This document shows positions 41,509 through 49,027 of a stretch of DNA of 53,521 bases, in pieces; the first letter of the stretch is position 1, and each line of letters starts with the position of its first letter. Under the pieces are notes generated by a model. The model was given only the letters and a program-made list of their open reading frames with translations, did not search any database and had not been told where the DNA came from. The stretch is from Colimorpha sp045576855 (GTDB taxonomy: Bacteria > Bacteroidota > Bacteroidia > Bacteroidales > P3), in assembly GCA_045576855.1 (NCBI GenBank), contig JAZNHG010000022.1, positions 1 to 53,521 on the forward strand. The letters run 5' to 3'. The position numbers and the translations under genes are program-made.

Positions 41509-41592
41509 TACTTTTGTGGGTGAAAAAACAAAAATGCCACCGATTGCACATCGGTGGCACATAGCATTGCATCCGCGTCGGCAGGCTGCCGG

Positions 41593-42432
41593 TCAGGCGC
41601 CGGCACCCAAATGGAACCGTCGGAGTCCCTCGATGGGGTCGGCAACGATGGTGCCCACCTGTATGTCGTTGTCCGCCATGACGGCCCGCAACGTGGGCTC
41701 GATGGCTTTGGCATAGCCACCCACCACCGACAGCGGCAGGTCGCTCCCGCGCTTGAGCGGCACGAGCACATCGGAAAGCCAGTCGCCCAACGTGTGCGTG
41801 ATCACACGACGACAATAGTCATCCATCTGGTGCTGCACCGCGAAAGGCGCCAGCGAGGCCAAGAAACGGTTGGGGTTGGGCTGATGGTAGACGGCATCCA
41901 TCAGCTGGGCGTCGCTCATGGGGTAAGTATCATGGAACATGCGTCTTAGACTGCTCGGCATGTGATGCGTCAGGTATCCGTTCAGCAGCACGCGGCCCAC
42001 ATGATTGGCCGACCCGCAATCGCCCAGGATATATCCCGTGCTGATGGCTTTGCGCGTGATTTCATGGCCGTCGTAGAGGCAGGCGTTGCTGCCCGTGCCG
42101 AGTATGCCCACCAGGGCAGGCCGGTCGGCGGCGGTGGCTCGGCAGGCGGCAAGCATGTCGGTCTCGACATGTACATCGCTTGTTCCAAAGGCATTAGCGA
42201 GCCACGTAACCACCTTCTTGCGCTGGACCGCCAGACCGCAGCCGGCACCATAGAAGAAAAGTTGAAAGTTGAAAGTTGAAAGTTGAAAGTTCCGGCGCAC
42301 GGCATTGCAGGCGGCCACAAACTGCTCTTCGCTGGTGAAGTGGGGGTTCAGACCCTCGGTAACCACCTTGTTACCAGACCCTACTTCCATCCAAGTGGTC
42401 TTAGTACTCCCACTGTCGGCAATCAGAATCAT
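41593..42432 (-). CDS. BadF/BadG/N-acetylglucosamine kinase-like protein
   Basis: 279 residues. The ASKHA-fold sugar-kinase pattern is present: MILIADSGSTKTTWMEV (phosphate 1), FFYGAGCG, GILGTGSNACLYDG and GYILGDCGSANHVG. It would phosphorylate an amino sugar, possibly GlcNAc released from the cell wall. Residues 48-58 (RRNFQLSTFNFQL) come from a 7-bp array of five AAAGTTG-type units, placed between a helix and the FFYGAGC strand. It overlaps pyrD by 4 bp (ATGA) and is the last gene of the long operon. Confidence 0.8.
   Translation of the reverse strand: MILIADSGSTKTTWMEVGSGNKVVTEGLNPHFTSEEQFVAACNAVRRNFQLSTFNFQLFFYGAGCGLAVQRKKVVTWLANAFGTSDVHVETDMLAACRATAADRPALVGILGTGSNACLYDGHEITRKAISTGYILGDCGSANHVGRVLLNGYLTHHMPSSLRRMFHDTYPMSDAQLMDAVYHQPNPNRFLASLAPFAVQHQMDDYCRRVITHTLGDWLSDVLVPLKRGSDLPLSVVGGYAKAIEPTLRAVMADNDIQVGTIVADPIEGLRRFHLGAGA
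42258..42292. repeat. Heptanucleotide array inside the kinase gene
   Basis: Five units, AAAGTTG x4 plus AAAGTTC, 35 bp, within the coding sequence. Confidence 0.95.
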
Positions 42433-43328
42433 ATGATGCCGATGATTTCATTTATATCACTGACACCATGACGCTTGCACCAATCCTCCATACCGTCGAT
42501 AATCTTCACCGTGACGGCAGGGTCGAGGAAGTTGGCCGTGCCCACCTCGATGGCTGTGGCGCCGGCCATAAGGAACTCGATGGCGTCCTCGGCGGTGCAG
42601 ATACCACCCAGGCCCACCACAGGAATCTTCACAGCATGAGCCACTTGCCACACCATACGCACGGCCACGGGCTTCACCGCGGGGCCACTCAGACCGCCGG
42701 TGACATTGGCCATGCAGGGGCGACGGCGCTCGATGTCGATGGCCATGCCCAGCAGCGTGTTGATGAGGCTCACGCTGTCGGCCCCCGCACCCTCCACGGC
42801 CTTGGCTATCTCGGCTATGTTGGTCACGTTGGGCGAGAGCTTTACTATCAGGGTCTTATGGTACACCTTGCGCACTGCCTCCACCACCTCGGCCGCCATC
42901 TCTGGCTGCGTGCCGAAGCCCATGCCGCCGTGCTTCACGTTTGGGCAGGAGATGTTCAGCTCGATGGCGGGCACATGCTCCAGCGCATCGATTTGCTCGG
43001 CAACGGAACAATACTCTTCAATCGAGGAGCCACTCACGTTGACAATGATATTGGTGTCTAAGTGTTTGATTCTATGATACACTTCGGAACAGAACTTCTC
43101 CACTCCGCCGTTCTGCAGGCCCACGCTGTTGAGCATGCCCGAGGGAGTCTCCACCATGCGGGGATAGGGGTTGCCCTCGCGGTGCGTACCCGTGGTGCCC
43201 TTCACCACAAAGCCGCCCAGACGGTTGAGGTCGATGAAGTCGGCGAACTCCTCGCCGTAGCCGAAGGTGCCGCTGGCAGTCATCACCGGGTTCTTCAGCT
43301 TGAGATTGTGTATATTGACGTTCAGCAT
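42429..43328 (-). CDS. pyrD: Dihydroorotate dehydrogenase, catalytic subunit (class 1B)
   Basis: 299 residues from MLNVNIHNLK; a longer frame would add 17 residues lying in pyrK. It has the PyrD1B pattern: NPVMTASGTFGYG, the catalytic Cys in NISCPNVKHGGM, KLSPNV, GGLSGPAVKP and PVVGLGGI for FMN phosphate binding. It oxidises dihydroorotate to orotate and passes electrons to NAD through PyrK. The start overlaps the pyrK stop by 7 bp. Confidence 0.96.
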   Translation of the reverse strand: MLNVNIHNLKLKNPVMTASGTFGYGEEFADFIDLNRLGGFVVKGTTGTHREGNPYPRMVETPSGMLNSVGLQNGGVEKFCSEVYHRIKHLDTNIIVNVSGSSIEEYCSVAEQIDALEHVPAIELNISCPNVKHGGMGFGTQPEMAAEVVEAVRKVYHKTLIVKLSPNVTNIAEIAKAVEGAGADSVSLINTLLGMAIDIERRRPCMANVTGGLSGPAVKPVAVRMVWQVAHAVKIPVVGLGGICTAEDAIEFLMAGATAIEVGTANFLDPAVTVKIIDGMEDWCKRHGVSDINEIIGII

Positions 43329-44104
43329 TGGTACCATTTTTTGAGGGTGGAAATATCGAATACCGGGCCGTCCTTGCACACGCAGCGGTGCCCCTGGTCG
43401 GTGTCGGTGACGCAGCAGAGGCAGGCGCCCACGCCGCAGGCCATCATATTCTCGAGGCTCACCTCGCAGCGTATGCCCCGTTCGCCAGCGCTGCGGGCCA
43501 CGGCCTTCATCATAGGCGTGGGGCCGCAGGTATAGATTATATCATAATGCTCGGCAAATGCCGGATGGCTGACTACAAGACCTTTATGTCCAAGCGAACC
43601 GTCGTCGGTGGCCAGACAGAGCTCGCCGTAGGGGCGAAACTCCTCGCGGGTGGGAATCAAATCGGCCGTGCGGCCGCCAAGGAGTATGGTGCACTGCACT
43701 CCACTGTTCTTCAGCACCTTGGACAGATGAAGCAACGGAGCGATACCGGCACCGCCACCGACGAGCAAGGCACGGCTGCCAGCCGCCAAATCGGTGCTGA
43801 AGCCATTGCCCAAGGGATAGACCAGATTGAGGCTGTCGCCCACCTGCAGCTGGCTGAGGCGCTGGGTACCAGCCCCAACTATCTGTATCAGCAGACTCAG
43901 CGTCCCGGCCTCGGGGTCGACATCGTGGATGGAGATGGGTCTACGCAGCATGACGCTCGGTTGGCCATCCACCCGCACTTCGACAAACTGGCCGGGTGCG
44001 ATGGGATGCATCGTGCCACCGTGGCGTAGCACAAGCGTGAAATAGCGTGTGCCGTGCTGTTGGCGTCCGACGATGGTAAAGTCATGTATCTCTTTCATAA
44101 TCAT
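43322..44104 (-). CDS. pyrK: Dihydroorotate dehydrogenase electron-transfer subunit
   Basis: 260 residues. A FAD-binding ferredoxin-reductase-type domain (LRRPISIHDVD, GGGAGIAPLLHLSKVL, YTCGPTPMMKA) is followed by the 2Fe-2S Cys cluster CGVGACLCC with a preceding Cys and a later CVCKDGPVF. It moves electrons from PyrD to NAD. The start MIMKE is chosen because its ATG overlaps the lptG stop as ATGA. Confidence 0.96.
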   Translation of the reverse strand: MIMKEIHDFTIVGRQQHGTRYFTLVLRHGGTMHPIAPGQFVEVRVDGQPSVMLRRPISIHDVDPEAGTLSLLIQIVGAGTQRLSQLQVGDSLNLVYPLGNGFSTDLAAGSRALLVGGGAGIAPLLHLSKVLKNSGVQCTILLGGRTADLIPTREEFRPYGELCLATDDGSLGHKGLVVSHPAFAEHYDIIYTCGPTPMMKAVARSAGERGIRCEVSLENMMACGVGACLCCVTDTDQGHRCVCKDGPVFDISTLKKWYQC

Positions 44105-45507
44105 ACTTGTTTTTTCGTTTTGCGACGGCCGAAGAGGCGTTTGAAAAAGCGCTGCCACGAGGCGCCGTCGAAGAGGGCACTGTCCGTGGTGGCCTGAAGG
44201 GTGAGCACAATGCCGATGGGCAACATGGCAAGGGTGCTTACCCACATGCCTATTGGGCCCATAGCACTCTCGCGTACAGCCTTCTCCGCTATCATGCCTA
44301 TCATATAATACACTACGAAGAACAGCACCGATGCCACTAGCGGCAATCCCAAACCGCCCTTGCGCACTATGCTGCCAAAGGGTGCCCCGATGAGAAACAT
44401 CAGCAGACAGGCGATAGAAAGCGTGTATTTGCGCTGCCATTCAATGAGATGGCGGTTGATATACTCCTGGTCGGCCTTCTGCAGGTCGGCCTGCATGTGA
44501 GTCTCCTTGGCCGCAGCACGCGCCGTATTGAGGGCAAACTTGATGGCTTGGTTCTGACGGGTAGACATATCGACCGGGGGTGTCTGGTGTACGCTGTCGC
44601 CCGACTTGTAGTGGCCCCAACCTTGCAGTCCGGCCACAATCTGGTCGCGTCCCTGGTTGCGGCGGTTCTCCAACGCACCCTCGAGGCGGCGCACCGTGGT
44701 GTCGAGCTGGGCGATGTTCATCATTTGATAGCTGCCCTTGAAGAGGTCCTCGTTGCTGCGGTTGAACGAGAACGAACTGATATCGAAAGTGATGGTCTGC
44801 TCGTCGAAGCCTATGGTGGTGAAAGGACGCTTCTCGTAGTTCTCGCCGGAGGAGATTTCATTGTAGGAATAGCCGTCGCGGAGGGTGAAACAGAGATAGC
44901 GGTTGTCGGCTGAGGCCGTCATCACTCCGCTCTTGGCCACAATCACGTTGGTCTCGCCCGCGCCGCGCGAATGGTCGTAGATAATAACATCGTGCAGGGT
45001 GCTACCGTCGCTGTCTTTGCTGCCGACACGTATCACATAGTTTTCTATGTCCTTGTAGTATTCTCCCGGACGTATATTGACGGCGGGCTTCTTGCGTGTG
45101 ATATCGTAGAGCGTCATGCGATAACGGAGCATGGCAGTGGGCATCACATTGTTGGCAAAATAGAAGGCCATGCCTGTAAGCATCAGCACCACCACCGCCA
45201 TAGGCATCATTATGCGACTGACAGAGACACCGCCGGCCTTCATAGCCACCAGTTCGTATTTCTCGCCGAAGTTGCCCATCGTCATGATAGAGGCGAAGAG
45301 CACCGCAATGGGGAGCGCCATCGGAACAAAGGTGGCGGAAGCATAGGTGAGCAGCTCGGCTATCACACCGAACTCCAACCCCTTGCCGACCAAATCATCG
45401 ATATATTTCCAGACGAATTGCATCAGCAGGACGAAGACCGCAATGGTGAAGGTAAGCACCAAAGGACCCACGAAAGAGCGGAGTATCAGCCGGTCGAGTT
45501 TTCTCAT
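44101..45507 (-). CDS. LptF/LptG-family LPS export permease
   Basis: 468 residues from MRKLDRLILRSF. A YjgP/YjgQ permease with three N-terminal and three C-terminal helices flanking a large periplasmic beta-jellyroll-like part. It should act with LptB in lipopolysaccharide extraction. The ATG overlaps the rseP stop by one base (TGATG); a GTG one codon earlier would overlap as GTGA. Which of LptF or LptG it is cannot be told from sequence. Confidence 0.9.
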   Translation of the reverse strand: MRKLDRLILRSFVGPLVLTFTIAVFVLLMQFVWKYIDDLVGKGLEFGVIAELLTYASATFVPMALPIAVLFASIMTMGNFGEKYELVAMKAGGVSVSRIMMPMAVVVLMLTGMAFYFANNVMPTAMLRYRMTLYDITRKKPAVNIRPGEYYKDIENYVIRVGSKDSDGSTLHDVIIYDHSRGAGETNVIVAKSGVMTASADNRYLCFTLRDGYSYNEISSGENYEKRPFTTIGFDEQTITFDISSFSFNRSNEDLFKGSYQMMNIAQLDTTVRRLEGALENRRNQGRDQIVAGLQGWGHYKSGDSVHQTPPVDMSTRQNQAIKFALNTARAAAKETHMQADLQKADQEYINRHLIEWQRKYTLSIACLLMFLIGAPFGSIVRKGGLGLPLVASVLFFVVYYMIGMIAEKAVRESAMGPIGMWVSTLAMLPIGIVLTLQATTDSALFDGASWQRFFKRLFGRRKTKKQV

Positions 45508-46904
45508 CACATCAATCCTAATGCACGAAGGATATCATTACCATTGGCCACCACCATCAGTGCCAACAGGAGCCACATGCCGATATTCTGCGCCACGGTA
45601 AGGAACTTGTCCGAGGGCTTGCGTCCGGACACAATCTCCCAGAGTGTGAATATAATATGGCCACCGTCGAGACCGGGGATGGGGATGACGTTCATAAAGG
45701 CAAGTATCAATGCCAGCAGGGCTGTGATGTTCCAGAAGGCATGCCAATCCCAGTGGTCGGGGAAAATGCTGCTCATGGTGCCGAAGCCGCCCAGGCTCTG
45801 CAAACCGCCCGGCGAGAAGAGCACCTTGAGCGAGGAGACATATTCCACCAGTGTATTCCATCCGTGGCTGATACCGGCAGGAATGGCCTGCAGGACGTTG
45901 TAGGAGATATGGTTGACCACAAACAAGTCGGCGATGTCGGAGACCAACTGCACCCCCAACTTGCCGTCCGACCCGATTTGCACAGGCAACGAATCGAGTC
46001 GACCGTCGCGATAGAATCCAATGCTGACCGTCTGGTCGGCATAAGCTTTAAGTGCAGGAGAGATATCGCTATATGCTCCCATCGGCTCGCCAGCGATGCT
46101 CACCACGCTGTCGCCGGGTTGCATTCCCGCCTTTTGGGCAGGTGAGGCTCCCACAAAGTCGCGCACAACGAAAGGCATACGTGGAGACATAAGCCGCTTG
46201 ACATGCTCGCGATTGACACGCTCCAGCAATTGGCCACTCATCGCAATGTCGACCAACGAGTCGCCGCGCATGACTGTTACCTCTCGGGGGTCGTTGAGAA
46301 GCAGTGCTTTGTTGGCTTCGTCGAAGTCATACATCTCACTGCCGTCGATGGCATATATGATATCACCCTTTTGAAAACCCTCGTCGAGCAACACTTGATG
46401 ATAGTCGTAGCCGAGAGTGGCGTTGCGCAGAGGCAACTCGTCTTTTCCCCAGCGGGCAAAGATGATGGTGAAAAGCAACAGGGCCGAGATGAAGTTGACA
46501 AGCACACCGCCGCTGATGATACACAAGCGTTGCCAGGCCGGCTTGGTGCGATACTCCCACGGTTGGGGTTCACTCTCCAGGTCTTTCTCGTCCTTGGTCT
46601 CGTCAATCATGCCCGCAATGTCGCAGTAGCCACCCAGCGGTATCCAGCCCAGACCCCACAGCGTGTTGTCCTGGTCCTCGGGGGCCAGATTCTTCTCATC
46701 CCACGAGTCGGGCGTCTTGGCATTGAAAAAGAGGAAATGCCACTTTCCGCCAAACTTCTTGGCCTTCAGGATAGAGAACTTGTAGTTAAAGAAAATATAG
46801 TACCGTCGCACGCGCGTGCGGAACAATTTGGCAAAGCCTAGGTGTCCCAGCTCGTGTGTCATCACCAAGAGCGACAGACTAAGGATGAGTGCAAGCCATT
46901 TCAT
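45507..46904 (-). CDS. rseP: RseP-like site-2 metalloprotease
   Basis: 465 residues. The HExxH zinc motif is MTHELGHLGFAKL (about residues 15-27), and the second conserved block is IPIPGLDGGHIIFTLWE. Two PDZ-like regions lie between (VGASPAQKAGMQPGDSVVSI). It cuts membrane-bound anti-sigma factors or signal peptides in the inner membrane. Its start overlaps the dxr stop (ATGA). Confidence 0.94.
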   Translation of the reverse strand: MKWLALILSLSLLVMTHELGHLGFAKLFRTRVRRYYIFFNYKFSILKAKKFGGKWHFLFFNAKTPDSWDEKNLAPEDQDNTLWGLGWIPLGGYCDIAGMIDETKDEKDLESEPQPWEYRTKPAWQRLCIISGGVLVNFISALLLFTIIFARWGKDELPLRNATLGYDYHQVLLDEGFQKGDIIYAIDGSEMYDFDEANKALLLNDPREVTVMRGDSLVDIAMSGQLLERVNREHVKRLMSPRMPFVVRDFVGASPAQKAGMQPGDSVVSIAGEPMGAYSDISPALKAYADQTVSIGFYRDGRLDSLPVQIGSDGKLGVQLVSDIADLFVVNHISYNVLQAIPAGISHGWNTLVEYVSSLKVLFSPGGLQSLGGFGTMSSIFPDHWDWHAFWNITALLALILAFMNVIPIPGLDGGHIIFTLWEIVSGRKPSDKFLTVAQNIGMWLLLALMVVANGNDILRALGLM

Positions 46905-48028
46905 TGTTTGCGAATTGTTTTATCTGTTAAGAAAAGATCGTCAAGTGTTGGGTTGGGAATAAAGTCGGCCTTCTGCATGGCGCGTTCCACGTGGTCTGCT
47001 ATATCCAAGAAACCAATCCTGCCTTCGATGAACTGTTGCACAGCCACCTCGTTGGCAGCATTCATCACGCAGGGCATATTGCCCCCCCGTTCTATAGCAT
47101 GATAGGCCAAATCGAGGCACCGGAACGTGGAGCGATCGGGACTTTCGAATGTCAGAGCGGCGTACTGGCTGAAATCAAGCCGTGGCAGATGACTCTCTAT
47201 GCGCTCGGGAAAGGAGAATGCAAACTGGATTGGAGTCTCCATTGTGGGCACACCCAACTGGGCTTTGATGCTACCGTCGCGGAACTGAACCATCGAATGC
47301 ACCACCGACTGCGGATGCACCAGCACCTTTATGTCTTTGGCATCAACGCCAAAGAGCCACTTGGCCTCTATGACCTCCAGCCCTTTGTTCATCAAAGACG
47401 CGCTGTCTATGGTCACCTTGCGGCCCATACTCCAGTTGGGGTGGTGCAACGCCTGCTCCAATGTGACGCCAGCCAGCTCTGCACGCGTCTTGCCCCGGAA
47501 AGGACCGCCACTGGCAGTGAGGAGTATCTTGTCGACGGGACTGACCTCGCCAATGAGGCACTGGAATATAGCTGAATGTTCACTGTCGACAGGCAGAATG
47601 GGAGCACGATGACTTGCGGCGGCAGCAGTGACGATAGCGCCTGCCACCACCATAGTCTCTTTGTTGGCCAAAGCCACTGGCTTACCACATTCAAGTGCAC
47701 GAAGCGTGGGGCGTAGACCGGCAAAACCCACTATAGCAGCCAACACCATGTCGATACTCTCCATCTCCATCAGGTCTACCATAGCCGCCTCGCCGGCAAA
47801 GACTTTTATATCGCGGTCGGCTAAAGCGTCACGCACCTGCTCATATTTCTCTTCGTTGGCAATCACCACCGCATTGGGCTGGAACTCTCGCGCCTGCTCT
47901 ATCAGCAGGTCTGCATTCGAACCGGCACAGAGCACCTCGACCCCGAAAAGGTCGCGATGACGCCTGATGACATTCAACGCCTGGGTGCCAATAGAGCCTG
48001 TCGAACCTAGTATTGCTATTTGTTTCAT
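46901..48028 (-). CDS. dxr: 1-deoxy-D-xylulose 5-phosphate reductoisomerase
   Basis: 375 residues. NADPH-binding GSTGSIGTQALNVI, then NKETMVVAGA, the metal-site PVDSEHSA, SGGPFRG, HPNWSMGRKVTIDSASLMNK and MNAANEVAV. It makes MEP in isoprenoid synthesis and so supplies undecaprenyl phosphate for wall and LPS. It is located in the envelope operon between the M23 gene (4 bp gap) and rseP. Confidence 0.98.
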   Translation of the reverse strand: MKQIAILGSTGSIGTQALNVIRRHRDLFGVEVLCAGSNADLLIEQAREFQPNAVVIANEEKYEQVRDALADRDIKVFAGEAAMVDLMEMESIDMVLAAIVGFAGLRPTLRALECGKPVALANKETMVVAGAIVTAAAASHRAPILPVDSEHSAIFQCLIGEVSPVDKILLTASGGPFRGKTRAELAGVTLEQALHHPNWSMGRKVTIDSASLMNKGLEVIEAKWLFGVDAKDIKVLVHPQSVVHSMVQFRDGSIKAQLGVPTMETPIQFAFSFPERIESHLPRLDFSQYAALTFESPDRSTFRCLDLAYHAIERGGNMPCVMNAANEVAVQQFIEGRIGFLDIADHVERAMQKADFIPNPTLDDLFLTDKTIRKQ

Positions 48029-48032
48029 GTAG

Positions 48033-48929
48033 TTAGAAAGAGAGATATTCTTCCGGATTTACAGCAGCGCCGCTCACCCATATTTCAAAATGCAGGTAGG
48101 GGCCCAGCACGCGACGACCACCATTGCCCACATATCCCACAGGCTCGCCGGCACGCACTGCATCGCCCTGTCGCTTCAACAGAGAACTGCAGTTCTGATA
48201 CACCGTAACCACATTGCCCGGATGCTGCAATGCCAGCACTTGGCCTGCCTCGGCCGTAAAGCCGGCGAAGACCACGGTGCCACTATAGGCAGCACACACA
48301 GCCTTGCCCGCATCGCCCGCAATATCCACTCCGTGGTGGTTGGCGCTGTAGGGTGTGAGTATGTTCCCTTTGAGAGGTGTGAAAAACAGGTGAGTGATGG
48401 CTGACGATACCTCGGTCACAGGCGCGTTTCCTGCAGGTGTCGCAGTCTTCACCTGATAGCGGTTGTCCTCAGCCTCCACTTCCAGACGAAGCAGACTGTC
48501 TTCCTTCGACCGGCGATACTCGGTCGTCAACTGCTGTAGCGTCGCCACACTGTCGTCGGTCGGTTGCTCACCCAGCTGTTCGCCGCGCAACACAGCCTGC
48601 ATCGTCGCCACCATCCACTCCTGGTTTTCCAGCTGCACCTGCAGCGAGTCGAGCTTCTTGGCATTGGCATAGGTCTGCTCCACGGCTGCGGTATTGGTGT
48701 AGCCAGGTATCCATTCTCGCAGGGGGGTGAATGCAATGAGTATAGTCGTCAGCAGGATAAGCACAATAATCGTGATACCGATGGTGACAAACAGATTGAT
48801 GCCCGACAGCTGGAAAGAGAACTTCTCCTTGAAGGTGTCGGTGTCCATCACCACGAAACGGTGCTTCCGCTTGATGACGTCGGCAATGGCACTGTCTTTC
48901 AGTTTATACCACCAGTTCTTGAGCGACAT
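48033..48929 (-). CDS. M23-family membrane-anchored LytM-like protein, probably degenerate
   Basis: 298 residues. One transmembrane helix (about 45-67) is followed by a coiled-coil-like region (85-145) and the M23 domain: HHGVDIAG, a VYQNCSSLLKRQGDAV block and GPYLHFEIW. Active M23 enzymes have HxH (usually GPHLHFE); here the first His is Tyr. The zinc site is therefore incomplete, which suggests an activator-type (EnvC/NlpD-like) role or a scaffold rather than a peptidase. It follows ppiD with a hairpin of 7-bp units between. Confidence 0.88.
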   Translation of the reverse strand: MSLKNWWYKLKDSAIADVIKRKHRFVVMDTDTFKEKFSFQLSGINLFVTIGITIIVLILLTTILIAFTPLREWIPGYTNTAAVEQTYANAKKLDSLQVQLENQEWMVATMQAVLRGEQLGEQPTDDSVATLQQLTTEYRRSKEDSLLRLEVEAEDNRYQVKTATPAGNAPVTEVSSAITHLFFTPLKGNILTPYSANHHGVDIAGDAGKAVCAAYSGTVVFAGFTAEAGQVLALQHPGNVVTVYQNCSSLLKRQGDAVRAGEPVGYVGNGGRRVLGPYLHFEIWVSGAAVNPEEYLSF

Positions 48930-48944
48930 GTGATAAAAAGGCGA

Positions 48945-49007
48945 GTGGTCAGCATCCGGTGTCCAGTGGTCAGTGGGCCACTACACACTGGCCACTGACC
49001 ACTGGCC
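48945..49007. repeat. Inverted heptanucleotide array between ppiD and the M23 gene
   Basis: Units of GTGGTCA type on the left (48945-48979) face ACTGGCC/ACTGACC units on the right (48987-49007). Bases 48963-48980 pair with 48989-49005 as a 17-bp stem with one bulge, so it may also act as an attenuating terminator on the minus strand. Confidence 0.8.
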
Positions 49008-49027
49008 ATCTTTCTGCCTATTATATT

